A DNA stretch of 64,000 nucleotides from Vandiemenella viatica (lineage: Eukaryota; Arthropoda; Insecta; Orthoptera; Morabidae), in contig CM061914.1 in assembly GCA_031002005.1 (NCBI GenBank), positions 189,614,685 to 189,678,684 of the forward strand, read 5' to 3'. Within the stretch, counting starts at the first letter, position 1, and every line of letters starts with the position of its first letter. The notes under the pieces are model-generated. The model was not told where the DNA came from, made no database searches, and saw nothing but the letters and a program-made list of their open reading frames with translations. The position numbers were made by a program, and so were the translations under genes. This document shows positions 53,884-64,000 of the stretch, piece after piece.

Positions 53884-54869
53884 ATGGTTGGTAGTGTTGC
53901 CAACTTAGTGGATTTTCCACTAAAACTGGTGGTTTCGACCCGCCTTTTAGTGGAAAAATATTGTTTTTAGTGGCTAGGGTTTTTTATAGTGCTTCAGGAG
54001 AATTCAGTTTCAATTAGTGAAAAGATGATAACTCAAATACTAAGCCACTTACACTTTTTAAAATTTATTTCTACCTTATTTCAATAGTATTTACTTTTAC
54101 TGCGTAGGAAACATTGAAGTTAACTGAGATTTATTCTCATTTCACTTTAAAGGGTTCAATAAAAGCTAATTGAATTTATTATTCTCGCTTAAGGTTTATA
54201 AGAATATTAAATCAATTTCTTCGTTTATTTTAATTAATAATGTCCATTTACTGTAAAAAATGGTCACTATTCTGTAATGTCATGATCACTGATTTAGTCA
54301 AATATGAACACCGACTTTGTGATATTCAACTTCACAAATGATTAAAGCATTCAAGTTTTGCTAAATATGGTGTTTGTGCCGAAAAGATTTATTATCTTCA
54401 ACCAATAAAATTAATTGATGAAAATTATTAATAGAAACGTTTGAATAGATAAATATTTTCAACTTTCCCTTACTCGACCAATAACTTTGCAATACCTATT
54501 AATGTAATGAATCATATTGGTACCGAAGAATCGTATCAATCTGCTGATGATCAGGCACCGACAAAAATGATTTATCTGAAGAAGATAAGTTAGTATAGAT
54601 TAGCAATTGATTAATTAATTTGTTGATGATTTGTATAATTACTAATTTCATGTTGCTGCACTGATCATTTATACAGAAATTTCATGTGTATCATTTAATA
54701 ATAAAGGTGACTGTTCTAACGATATACCTACGTGATATTCAAATATTTGTTTGGTGGAATATTTAGTGGTTATGAGAGAAGCGCAGCTTTTAGTTAGTGG
54801 TTTTATGTTGGTTTTTGGAGTTGAATCTGGCGGGCAGCTAGTTTAACGGTTGGCAACACTAGTGGTTGG
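53884..54869. mobile_element. hAT-like MITE with 8-bp flanking repeat
   Basis: Ends TAGTGTTGCCAAC (53892-53904) and complement GTTGGCAACACTA (54849-54861) are a perfect 13-bp pair. Flanks ATGGTTGG (53884-53891) and GTGGTTGG (54862-54869) match at 7 of 8. End sequence and duplication length fit hAT. The 970-bp interior is AT-rich and non-coding, with repeated TTAGTGG words near both ends. Confidence 0.75.
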
Positions 54870-54911
54870 TTTGTTAGAACTTTAAAAGCCCGGGGCTACC
54901 CTCTGTCCGGG

Positions 54912-55040
54912 GCAAACGTTGAAAGAATTTAAAGTTAAAATTTGTAAAGGGTAAATGTAGGTGGATGCAGAAAAGGGGGAAGATGGGTGTTTAGGGAAAT
55001 TGCCACAGGAGCATGCGCTCCATTGCAATTTAATTTAAAA
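54912..55040 (+). mobile_element. LINE-A extreme 3' end
   Basis: TTGAAAGAATTTAAAGTTAA-AATTTGTAAAGGG (LKEFKVKICKG), then GAGCATGCGCTCCATTGCAA and TTTAATTTAAAA. Confidence 0.85.
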
Positions 55041-57784
55041 CCCGATCTTCTCCTAAACGACCCTTTTTTCATAGTGTTGTAGAAATCTATCGTACAATGT
55101 CGATTTTATACTGCTAAGTTCTTATTTTCTCTCAGAATTGTCTTTCTTAAAAAGTTAAAAATTGAATTCAAACTTTAACTAAGAAAATACCCATAATCAT
55201 CGAGAACAGCCGAGTGCAAACTAATCTCACTTCACAACACGGTGCGTTGTGGCTGTACATATTTGGACTTGAGTTGAACATAGACTTTAGTCATGAGTGA
55301 AATATTAACGCTCAATTACTCAGCTGAAATTCCTCTGCGTTCATGAATGCGCAGACGAATGGGCGGCAACGCTAGCGCCGCGCCGCGGGAGTACTGCGAA
55401 GCGCACGGCAGAGATATGGCAGCAACAGATGACTATCGGAGTGCGCTACACTCGGGACAAGATTCTGGGAGGGCAGCGAGTAATTGCTCGTAATGGAGCA
55501 GCAGATTCAATTAGAATCCGGTCCGGTTCGTTAGCACCGATAACAAGATGGCGGACGGCTAATTTCTTTAATTGCGCCTCCTCTGCATTTCCTCGCATTT
55601 AAATTTTATTTAGGCGGCTCCAATTGTGTATCTGTGTGTCGGGCGACTCGAATGGAAGCTGTTAAACACGCGCCGTCTGAAGGCGTATTTTATTGCCAGC
55701 GTATTTTATCGCTGGTTGTTGCAATCTACATTCTTTGCCCTGAATGCTAACGTTCATTTTAATTCTGTCTGGGACAACGTCAGATGCTGCAGCTACAATT
55801 TCTGTGTGCTGGTAATTAATGATTGGCTGCGCTAACACATTCCCTTGATTCTTTTTGTTTTGGCATTGCAGTTCATATTGATGACATATCATTCTCATTT
55901 ATCCAGCGGAATGCAACCAGTTATTGTCAGCTGTGGTTGGAAATTAATCGCTTGTAAAGTTATCAGAATTATTGTTTTATTTTGCCATCGATGTATACCA
56001 TCTTTTCCTAAAAACTAAAACCTTTTAATTACAATCGAACTTAATGTTTCTAACCGTTTGTGGTCAAAATATATTCATATTTTAGTCCACCTCCATGACG
56101 CACTTCTATCTCTCCAGTTATTTTCGTTTTTCCTTTTCCATCCAAATTGTCTTCGATCTCTATCAAGGCGATTCCTTTACATCAATATAATATACAGAAT
56201 TGTTATGCGACAAGAAATATTGGTGTGGGGTATGTAGCATTTTTTTAAGTCTTATACAGAAACCGGACATCTTCAAAATGCACTAGAATTTTTGAATTTT
56301 GATGTTTCCCTCTCATTCTATTCTTGTATTGAAATTCTAGCTATATGTATTGTTTTCTGCCATATTTTCGTCTGGAGTTAAATCATAAGTTGCTGCCACT
56401 AAAATGACACTGAGTTTTAAAATTTTACTACCTTCAATTTTGTTTTCATATATTGTGTCAGCTTAACTCAAACTAAACATGCCTGTAGTATTCTAATCCC
56501 AGTAAACTGTGTGCACACTTTGAAACCCCTATGACAGGCTAAGTTTGTTAAATATTGAAAGTCGTAACAGCCTAGGTTAAAAGTTCGTCTCTTTAGTTGT
56601 AGTGAATACAGTCTTTATCAAACATTCACTCATTTTCTGTATTAAATTATTTCAAAAACATTCCCAGTTTCCTACCCATGCACCTGTTAAAGTCGTTACT
56701 CAATTTCTTTGGATTGAAAGAACCTTCATGTCGTCAGCTTCAAGTCGCAAATTAGTTAAAAGCAAGGGTGCTTCTGTATCAGGTACGTCCAGAGAGGTTA
56801 ACAAAGCGAAGTTTAATAAACAGAGCAACAACGCCCTACAGATGGCGCCCGCATCATTTGCACATTATGGGCGCGTCTACCATCATAACCGCTCGCACGG
56901 TGTTGTGTTTGCGATAGATTTGCGAAATACTCTCCCAGCTGCAGCTTACACTGATATTACAAGAAGCTGTGTCCTTTCTATTCCACTATTTGTAGAAGTT
57001 TTTGCCAAAGGTCCATCAAAAATACAATTTTCTCATTTATTTCAAAACTACTGATCCGAAAATTGTTTGTATATTTATAGAGACATGTCACCCGCTATAG
57101 TCTGCAGCGTAATTTCTGGAGTTCATGGCTTGCATAAAATATCTAAAGCATTAACTTAGGAAATTTGTTTCTCCAGTAGTTTTCTTCGAAAAAAAAAAGT
57201 CATTCGGTGAAGAATTTCATCATTCCCATAATACATCATCAAGAACGTACTGTTTATAAATATTAAAATTTAACACCACAAAATTGTTTTGAGCTGACTT
57301 TTTGTGCTTGATTTACACATAACATTTAAAAAAAAATTAGCGAAACATATAAACCATTCTTTTAATTACTCATTTGTTGTTGTAGTTATTAATTTAAAAA
57401 AATAATTGATGCAAGATCCAGAAAATATATAATGAACTGAAAATATTTTGAGTGATCTATATAGGTAATTTGAAGAACAAATTATCAAAGCATGTAAGTA
57501 AGCTCATTCTGAAAATATTTTGTCATTGGGGTTGTTCATATCTTTCACCAAATTATTTAAAACGAACCGAATCTAATAATCATTTGTTATTAGGTTTAAT
57601 TATTTCGTTTTGTTTTTTAAATATTATTTTCTTAGAGAATGCAATGTAATACCCCATCTGTATACCAAACCCTAAGTACTCGATGGTAACTCACACCTGA
57701 AAACTCTAGTTATAATCAGATGTCATCTTGTGAAGTAACACTGTCAGCATTGTTTCAGGGAAACTAAGAAAAAAAAGTCTGGCT
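55041..57784. other. Unassigned DNA, possible low-copy region
   Basis: I recognise no repeat family and no gene in 2.7 kb, the longest such stretch. A GC-rich part lies at 55340-55560. The frame 56602-57054 (150 codons) has no motif I know. If a host regulatory element or small exon exists in the window, this is one plausible place, but nothing in the sequence proves it. Confidence 0.4.
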
Positions 57785-57845
57785 GGCGGAACAGGTTGCC
57801 GAACCCATGTCTTCCCGAATACAAAGCTCTAACGTTACTACGTTC
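57785..57845 (-). mobile_element. SINE-1 head scrap
   Basis: GTTGCCGAACCCATGTCTTC-CCGAATACAAAGCTCTAACGTTA is the reversed B-box and A-box portion of SINE-1. Confidence 0.5.
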
Positions 57846-58127
57846 GATTCTACACTGTTTATCAGTACTAATCTTCTACGTACTAATAATCTTTTTAAGT
57901 TCGCTAAGGGTTTAGAGACAAAAAATTAACAGTTGGTTAACATATACTGAAAATTAAACACATTAAAATCGCTTCGGTGCACTATCAAAGAAGAATTTAA
58001 GATGTTAATGACCTCCGCCAGTAAAATTAGAATTTCTTCAGTCATTTTAGCAACCACCAGTTTCGTTGCCACACAGGACTGAGGGAATAGACAATGTGTC
58101 CATGTTCATCTTTACTTCGATTTTCCA

Positions 58128-58285
58128 TTGTTTTCCAAAATAACTCAAGGGAGATGGCTCCTTCAAGAGGCCAGGTCCGAATCCCTTCCTGTTCCTTCCA
58201 TAAATCCTCTCTTGCCTCTAATGACGTCGACATCGACGATAACGACGAAGCGTAAATCTATAAACAATAAAAATGCAACAAAAGA
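58128..58285 (+). mobile_element. SINE-1 3' half, diverged
   Basis: CTCCTTCAAGAGGCCAGGTC, GAATCCCTTCCTGTTCCTTC, TTGCCTCTAATGACGTCGAC, GACGAAGCGTAAATC and an A-rich end. Confidence 0.75.
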
Positions 58286-58335
58286 AAATAAATATCATAC
58301 CTCAATCATGGCGTAGCGTTCGTCCTGGTTAACGT

Positions 58336-58962
58336 AGGAAAAGGATTCAAAATTCTGCACTTGTTGGAGAGAGTGATGAGGGGATGCACGAGAGAAGTAA
58401 AGGAATTGGGTTACAAAACTTTGGTCAGACCATTGCTCGAATATGGTAGTGTAGTATGGGACCCACATTTTGAGTATCAAATACAGGAGTTGGAGAAGGT
58501 GCAAAGAAGGGCTGCTAGATTTGTTTCTGGAAATTATCGCAGAATGCAATCAGTGACAGATATGATAAAGGAGCTGGAATGGGATTCATTGGAAGACAGG
58601 AGGAGGATGAGGAGGGTAATGGGAGTGTACAGGGCGTATACTGGCGATGAGGCATGGAAAGATATTGCAGTAGGTATGAAAAGTAGTTCATGGAAGGGAA
58701 AAGATGACCATGACCACAAGCTGGCACTCGATTTCAGGCACAAGGGTGTGGGAAGATTTTCTTTTTTAGGTAAGGGTGTCAGGGATTGGAATGAGTTACC
58801 AATGGGAATGATGAATAAACTACCGAAAACGTCAAAAGAATTTAAAGTTAAAATTTGTAGAGGGCAAATGTAGGTGAGTGTAGGATAGGGGAAAGTTGGG
58901 TGTGTAGGGAAATTGCCAGCGGAGCGTGTGTTCCATTGCAATTAAATTAAATTAAAAAAAAA
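58336..58962 (+). mobile_element. LINE-A 3' fragment, C-terminal ORF intact
   Basis: The copy is 5'-truncated at about 58336 (GKGFKILHLLERVMRG). The frame then runs unbroken to the normal stop at 58873: YKTLVRPLLEYGSVVWDPHF, KVQRRAARFVSGNYRRMQSV, IKELEWDSLEDRRRMRRVMG, DHDHKLALDFRHKGVGRFSF, GVRDWNELP and the final KICRGQM. The tail has GCGTGTGTTCCATTGC and AATTAAATTAAATTAAAAAA. It is the youngest-looking LINE-A in the window, lacking the palm. Confidence 0.92.
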
Positions 58963-59432
58963 AGTTTTCTTGTAATTGGCATCGGCTTCGAAAATAGCCT
59001 ATAAACTAAACATGCTAGTCAAAACTTTACATGCTCAATGTTATTTACATTCTTCTCCTTTCGATTTTGGTCTACTTTGGATCTTGGGGAAACAATTGGT
59101 TTACTCGTTCACATGTTTGCGTTATTCAGATATGGAGTAAAATATGGTGTGTAGATACATTTTTTTATCTGTTTATATCAGTTTCTCTTTAACAATGAGG
59201 ATTAATTTTGGACAGATCATATTTGCATTGAATGATATGAGCGATTAGAGTATAATTAATACCAGAGAAAATTAATACCAAATGAAATTCAGTTGTGGAC
59301 TTCGATCTAAAATGAAATGACGGAGAATGATTAAAGTCGCCGAATATTTGGAAAACAAAAAAAACAATGCTAAGAACAGTCGGTGTTTAGAATCTTGTAA
59401 TACACACGGACAAACCGCTATACTGAACTGCA
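58963..59432. other. AT-rich unassigned DNA
   Basis: I see no gene or recognised repeat. Confidence 0.4.
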
Positions 59433-59670
59433 TTTTTTTTTAAACTGCTTAACGTCTCTTAACAGCGACATCTTTACAGACGGGAAAGGATGGGAGCCAA
59501 GGAATGGGTAGGAATTCGGCCATGGCCTTATGAAGGAAGCATCCCGGCATTGGCCTGGAGTGATTTGGGAAACCATGGAAAACCCAAATCTGGATGCCCG
59601 GACGGGGATTCGAACCGTCGTCTTCCCGAATGCGAGGCCAGAACGCTAACCGTTACACCATCACGCTCGG
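59433..59670 (-). mobile_element. SINE-1, full length with 12-bp target duplication
   Basis: Bounded by TACTGAACTGCA at 59421-59432 and 59671-59682, an exact duplication. Poly(T) start, then CTGCTTAACGTCTCTTAACA, GGAATTCGGCCATGGCC, AAGGAAGCATCCCGGCATTG, GGATGCCCGGACGGGGATTC, B box on minus GGTTCGAATCC, and head ACCATCACGCTCGG. The tail variant (ACAGCGACATCTTTA) is shared with the copy at 48.6 kb, marking a subfamily. Confidence 0.95.
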
Positions 59671-59784
59671 TACTGAACTGCAGGATATCAGATACCGTAG
59701 ATTGTAGAGTGGATAGCAACATGTAATCTTTGTTGAGAGTGGAAAGAGGGACAGACTTGCAGCATGGGCTAAGCGAGCGACTGT

Positions 59785-60163
59785 AAATTACGTAGCCCCA
59801 CCTTGGCCTCCTTTCAACCCCCTCTACTGACGTGTCTTTCGTGTCGACACCCCTCGTTCCCCCCTCCCCTCCCCCGTAGCTTTTTGCTATTGATTGTAGA
59901 AGACATTTTGTGCTGTTATCTCTTGTCAGACTATCGTAAATTACACACTGAGATAACTAAATGACGAAAATAAATATCCACATGCTGTTGTGTGCTTTGT
60001 ACATTATTTTAACTATGAAAAAGAATATGAATATAAAGCTATGTGGCGTGGCTCCGAAATCCATCCCCCCCCTTTTTCTCCCCGAAGCCCAGTGTAGCAT
60101 TGAACCCAACCCGTCTCTCCTCCCTACTACGAGTGACGTAGTTTATGGACACTCCCTAATGTT
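59785..60163. mobile_element. Harbinger-like MITE relic
   Basis: AAATTACGTAGCCCCACC at the left and GTGACGTAGTTTATGGACAC at the right face each other as in the G-rich MITE family. The C-rich tract at 59815-59880 is the reverse of their G-rich subterminal zone. Ends are incomplete. Confidence 0.45.
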
Positions 60164-61867
60164 TACGGCGAGAAATCAATTGCTTTGTGAACGATAAATT
60201 TAATCTTTGTTAAAGAGGAAGTCTATTCACTGTACAGAAAAAAATGTAAGGGAATTTAAAGTCAACTAAGTGAATAAATCATGCTTATCCACGCAATGTG
60301 AACAATATTAATTGGGAAATACTGCAGTATTAACCAAAAGGATATTGAAGCTTTTGTTTTACTTAGTGAGAAGTATAAAAAAAATTTTTTTTTGTTTTGT
60401 TTTGTTTATTGTTTTGTTTTTTTTGAAGTGAAATATGAGTTCGAGGACGAATTATTTAACAATTTGCTACTGGGGTAACTGAAGGGCTAAAGACGTTTAT
60501 TTATTGTGTGGTTACATGAAGGGTATACAACCACAACATAATCTTGGGGTTATCGCTAAGTAGAGAAACTTCCAAGTTCTTGCCTTGCTCGCGCATGATA
60601 GGTTTGCCTAACAATACCTCTGAGATCGGTTGATCGATGAACTCGCTTGATAAATATGATTACGATTCGATTTCTCAGTACTCATTGTAACAACACAGAA
60701 GTATGTTAAGGAGAAATTCGATTCCATCGCCGGTGATTGTTTGTGTGAATTACCGTTGACGCTGAATGATTCTCAGAAGACATTACAGAATTGCCTCTTT
60801 CTTCATTACCCTCTCTCTTTCTGTTAAAGAATTGGAAAAGAGAGAGAGAGAGAGAAATAAATGTCCGGAAAGGGAGGACGAAACACGTGCGCCGGTGGAT
60901 TAACCTCTCTGGATTGGCGAGGAACTTTTTTACAGCGGCAACAGTTGGCAGCGCTTGTAGCCCGGCGGCTGTTTTTGTCCGTTCCTCGGAAGTCAGCCCT
61001 CTCATTAACACATTTAATTGCCGCTCGTTCCAAAGCACTCTCAACTTCACCGCACGCGGAAGAGGAAATTATTTACGACCTCCATTTTGTTTTATGTAAC
61101 AATGTTGGCTGCGCTGACAGATTTATTTGTTGGCGATCTGTGGCGAGATAGACGCCAGAGCCGCCTGCTGGCCGCAATGTTAACCACACATTCTCCGCGG
61201 CAGTGACACCGCATTAAACCTCGTACACTGAAGCTTTATCTTTGGTGGAAGCAGATAAACAGGCAACCGTCTTGGCATAGTTAAGGCTTTCTTGTTATTT
61301 TTCCTCAGAAATTATATGTCTCTGGTGTACTCAGACGTTAGTTTCGTTGTATCAGTTGTGTTTGTATCTTTTCGTTTAGTTTTCAACTCGTTCTACCCTC
61401 CGCTCATTCACTATTTTTCGTTTTAAATTTGATGGCTGTTTTACTTTTCAATATTCCTTGTTCAACGCTATATATCCGTTTTTCACAGACCTCTACTCCG
61501 GAATAAGTGAGACACTTATTATATATTTCGTTACGCAAAAATGTAACATCATACTTAAATTTGTTTTAATTATATCCTGGGGGATTCCTTAAAAATAAAC
61601 GGGTTAGCAAAAATGCATTCTGTCCCATGGTATAAGATATAAATGTATAGAGCTAATTAAGCAGCAACAATTTTTTTTAGGCAATAATGGTCTTTATAAT
61701 TACTAGTTATAATCTATTTGAACTAACAATAATATAGACAATTATAGCAAAAGAAATAAAAGTCATTTTACAAGGATTCCAAGTCACTGTCATTTGTTGT
61801 AAAGTAGTCAGTCAGATATTAAAAGAAACATATCTTCACAAAGTACAACACATTTTTTATTTACTCA
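60164..61867. other. Unassigned DNA
   Basis: No gene is recognised. A (GA)n run lies at 60838-60856. A GC-rich island at 60860-61200 opens overlapping frames on both strands without motifs. Confidence 0.4.
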
Positions 61868-61957
61868 AATATGGATGACCGGACGGGGATTCGAACTCTT
61901 GTCCTTCCGAATGAGAGGCCAGAGCTTACCACTGCTCGCCTATCAATCTCGGTCCAA
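61868..61957 (-). mobile_element. SINE-1 head fragment
   Basis: GGATGACCGGACGGGGATTC-GAACTCTTGTCC, GAATGAGAGGCCAGAGC and TATCAATCTCGGT: B box and A box in reverse; the 3' part is missing. Confidence 0.75.
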
Positions 61958-62283
61958 CACGTCTTAAATGACTCGCATGAGATAAGATTAAATTCAGGAA
62001 AACATTTTAAAAAATTTCAGTTGGCAGCTTGGAATTCATAAAAGAATTTCTTTCAAAGGTATTCTCATAACAGCTGCCAGTATATTGTATGAATACAGAT
62101 CTCAGTTAATGTACATATTATTCTGTGACAGTACGTCTTCTGGTGTTTATATCTTTTTTGTTGAAATTATTTTGATCTAAATTGACTTCTTTACCTATCC
62201 CACAGAGTAAGCCTCTTCCACTGGTGTCTATAAGAATAGAAAACGGCTGTATCGTATTACTCTACAGTTTAACACCCCCTCTC
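61958..62283. other. AT-rich unassigned DNA
   Basis: I see no gene or recognised repeat. Confidence 0.4.
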
Positions 62284-62325
62284 AGACGTTTCGGTTACCA
62301 CGTACCATCATCTTCAGGGGTAACT
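62284..62325 (-). other. Decayed hammerhead-like motif
   Basis: On minus: CCC-CUGAAGA - UGAUGGUACGUGGUAACC - GAA - ACGU - C - UGAGAGG. Core, GAAA, palindromic ACGU and a C at the cleavage position are intact. Stem II pairs only as GGU/ACC with a bulge, and stem I does not pair at the expected register. Confidence 0.35.
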
Positions 62326-62439
62326 GGCCACCAGCTAAGTTTGCAAGAGATTGATAATACACGCTTCAATTTATTCCTTGAGCACAGAGTGTACGCTGAT
62401 CCTCGACATGATTTTCATGTTTTTGTTTGTTTGTTTTGT

Positions 62440-62566
62440 TTTTTAGTTCATTAGAGGCGGTAAAATATTGGGAACAAGGAAGCATCCCGGCATTCACCAG
62501 CAGTGATTTGGGGAAACCATGGAAAACCCAATTCCGTATGAACCTACGAGTATTCGAACCCGGTTT
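62440..62566 (-). mobile_element. SINE-1, internally deleted
   Basis: TTCATTAGAGGCGGTAAAAT, GGAAGCATCCCGGCATTCAC, TTTGGGGAAACCATGGAAAA and a degraded TTCGAACCCGG. The section with GGGAAGGAATTCGG is missing and the head is lost to a T run. Confidence 0.75.
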
Positions 62567-62977
62567 TTTTTTTTTTTTTTACTCATTTCTAACTGAAGAT
62601 CTTTCAGGGTAGGAATCGAAACACCAGAAAGACAAAAAAATGTTGGTTTAATTAACTGAACCACGCGCAAAGCATTTTGGGTGAAATGATTATTAGGCCT
62701 TCAAAAAGCCCCAAAACTTATGTCGTCATACACGTTTACTCTCATTTCCAAAGAGAAACCTTCGTGGAGGAGAAATCAGTCTCGTCCTTGGACTGGACCA
62801 GCCAGGAGACTGATAGTGGACTTGGCAGATGAAGTCGTCAACAGAGCCAAGGAGAGATGATGGGATCGACAATAGCGCGGACTGCCAAGCACATGGAAGT
62901 CGACCAATCAGAAAGTCGCATTCCAAGGCACAGTGTTCCACAAATACCTGACCAAAGCTACGGCTACATCAAAAATC
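62567..62977. other. Unassigned DNA
   Basis: I see no gene or recognised repeat apart from a T run at 62567-62580. Confidence 0.4.
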
Positions 62978-63222
62978 ACCGAGCGTGGTGGGTGAGTGGT
63001 TAACGCTCTGGCCTCGCATTTGGGAGGACGCGGGTTCGAATCCCCGTCCGGGCATCCAGATTTGGGTTTTCCATGGTTTCCCCAAATCACTCCAGGCGAA
63101 TGCCGGCATGCTTCTTTCAAAATGGCCATCGCTGAATTCCTTCCCGTTCCTTGTCCCTAGTTCCATCCCGCCTCTAATGACCTCGACGTAGACGAGGCAA
63201 AAAGCCATAAGTGAAAAAAAAA
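62978..63222 (+). mobile_element. SINE-1, full length, best-preserved copy
   Basis: Head ACCGAGCGTGGTGGGTGAGT with A box at 62986-62999, B box GGTTCGAATCC (63033-63043), body GGGCATCCAGATTTGGGTTT, CCCCAAATCACTCCAGGCGA, CCTTCCCGTTCCTTGTCCC, CGCCTCTAATGACCTCGACG and GAGGCAAAAAGCCATAAGTG with poly(A). The tRNA-like head suggests a tRNA origin with an RNA polymerase III internal promoter. It is the left part of a composite. Confidence 0.95.
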
Positions 63223-63394
63223 GCAACAATGTTTGTTGTTATTGAGGCCGCCAACAGTGGCTCTGAAGCCATTGCGTGTAGCTGTTGTATTTCAAGTGGA
63301 CTTACGATTATAGAAGAGGAATTTCTCTGTTTAGCTGACGGTGCCATGAAGCCGTGATGAAATTCTCTGGTCAATTATTCATATTTAAGGCTTT
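63223..63394. repeat. Composite unit, copy 2
   Basis: This is the second copy of 26169-26330 (GCAACAATGTTTGTTGTTAT ... CTGTTTAGCTGACGGTGCCA ... CTGGTCAATTATTCAT), again between a plus SINE-1 and a minus SINE-1. Confidence 0.85.
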
Positions 63395-63622
63395 TAGGCT
63401 CGCCAACGTCGGTGTCATAAGAGCCGGGTGTTGAAAAATGCGGGAGGGGGGGAACAAGGATAGGGAAAAATTTCGACCATGGCCTTTTGATTGAACCATC
63501 TTGTCATTCGCCTGCAACGATTTTTGGAAACCATGGAAAACCAAAATCAGGCTGCCTGAATGGGGATATAAACCTCGCTCTCCGGAATGCCAGATCTGAA
63601 CATTACCGCTGACCCAGCACAA
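63395..63622 (-). mobile_element. SINE-1, diverged, right part of the composite
   Basis: TTTTAGGCTCGCCAACGTCG, CATAAGAGCCGGGTG, GGGAAAAATTTCGACCATGG, TTTTGGAAACCATGGAAAAC, GGCTGCCTGAATGGGGATAT and TCTCCGGAATGCCAGATCTG follow SINE-1 order in reverse. Confidence 0.8.
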
Positions 63623-63651
63623 TCAATTCCTTCTTTCTAACAGTGATTAGA

Positions 63652-64000
63652 TACGAGGTGTGTACAAAAAGTAACAGGAATTTAAAATTTCGTGGGTTAT
63701 ATTAGTCCGATTGGCACATTTTTTCGTTGATGTGTTGGTAAACATCTTTTAAAATTATCTATACATTTTGGTCTATATTGGATGTTTAGTCTCTTGCCGG
63801 CTGTTAAAAGGATAACACGTGCTTTGATACAGTTGGCGATTTTTCATTTGTACAAATCATGGATCACAGAATTTGCATTAAATTTTGCTACAAAAATGTA
63901 ATCAAGTGCAACAAAGTTTTGGAAAGGTTAAATGCTGCTTTTTGTGAATCTACTACGAGTAAAACAAGGGTTTACGAATGGTATAAGCGTTTTCAAGATG
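63652..64000 (+). mobile_element. Mariner transposon, 5' part, runs off the window
   Basis: A TA (63652-63653) precedes the terminal repeat CGAGGTGTGTACAAAAAGTA, then a 5' leader of about 200 bp, then the transposase start at 63859. The other end lies beyond the window. Confidence 0.85.
63859..64000 (+). CDS. Mariner transposase, N-terminal 47 residues (partial)
   Basis: From the ATG at 63859 the frame reads MDHRICIKFCYKNVIKCNKV, LERLNAAFCESTTSKTRVYE and WYKRFQD, open to the window edge. This is the first helix-turn-helix of mariner transposases (xxIKFCxKxxxxxxxxxxMLxxAFGExxxSxxxVxxWYxRFxxG), which binds the terminal repeat. The start matches the family's usual start about 200 bp inside the element. 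The DD34D catalytic core is beyond the window, so functionality is unknown. Confidence 0.85.
   Translation, partial: MDHRICIKFCYKNVIKCNKVLERLNAAFCESTTSKTRVYEWYKRFQD

Noticed and set aside
60791..61151. Overlapping frames of about 100 codons on both strands
   Set aside because: Mutually overlapping frames in a CpG-rich island with an adjacent GA repeat; amino-acid composition is low in information and no motif is present.
62978..63050. tRNA gene
   Set aside because: A and B boxes are present, but the sequence continues into the SINE-1 body and poly(A), and the same head occurs in many copies; no proper anticodon arm or acceptor stem can be drawn.

Overview
This window looks like gene-poor, repeat-dense nuclear DNA from an insect, most likely a large-genome polyneopteran (orthopteran, phasmid or blattodean). 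That placement is inference from the mix of LINE, SINE and DNA-transposon relics; no host marker gene fixes it. I see no intact host gene, tRNA, rRNA, CRISPR array or bacterial-style operon. Nearly every open frame longer than about 100 codons is a transposon relic or a chance frame in repeats.

Family names used below. LINE-A is a Jockey/CR1-like element with a VPQGSVLGPLL reverse-transcriptase motif and a VQRRAARFV C-terminus, recurring at 2.0, 8.2-9.0, 22.8-23.5, 35.8-36.9, 42.3, 51.9, 54.9 and 58.3-58.9 kb. LINE-C is RTE-like, with RQGCSLSPL and FADDIVLLAE motifs and an RRDRLVGHILRH C-terminus, at 0.4, 9.4-9.9, 28.9-31.1, 33.1-34.1, 36.9-37.8 and 50.7 kb. SINE-1 is a tRNA-derived SINE of about 240 bp with 15 or more copies or fragments on both strands. 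SINE-2 is a second tRNA-derived SINE, at 26.4 and 38.1 kb.

Layout: 0-10 kb holds a 145-bp inverted repeat, two G-rich MITEs, a 168-bp tandem repeat, a Tc1 relic and a perfect 108-bp foldback. 10.5-11.4 kb is an internally deleted transposon with terminal inverted repeats, followed by a possible Helitron. 13.9-20.0 kb is a complete but pol-less LTR retrotransposon on the minus strand: near-identical 1.33-kb LTRs, a 4-bp target duplication, a primer-binding site and a gag-like coiled-coil ORF. 20-34 kb is layered LINE, SINE, mariner and MITE debris. 34.4-35.2 kb is a satellite of about 99 bp. 36-48 kb is more LINE and SINE debris plus a deleted hAT element with a perfect 8-bp target duplication. 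48.4-50.5 kb is a Penelope-like (GIY-YIG) retroelement broken by a SINE and a Tc-type transposon. 51.1-51.7 kb is a 259-bp-arm foldback. 53.9-54.9 kb is a hAT-like MITE. 58-63.6 kb is SINE/LINE rich, and the window ends inside a mariner whose transposase is open as far as it can be read.

The most notable signal is a set of hammerhead-ribozyme motifs. The arms of both foldbacks (7.5-7.9 and 51.1-51.7 kb) carry the CUGANGA...GAAA...UH core with stems I and II that pair, and a palindromic stem III of the kind known from Penelope-like elements and retrozymes. A weaker relative lies in the 3' tail of the Penelope relic itself, and decayed relatives occur elsewhere. A second structural novelty is a SINE-unit-SINE composite present twice (25.9-26.35 and 63.0-63.4 kb).
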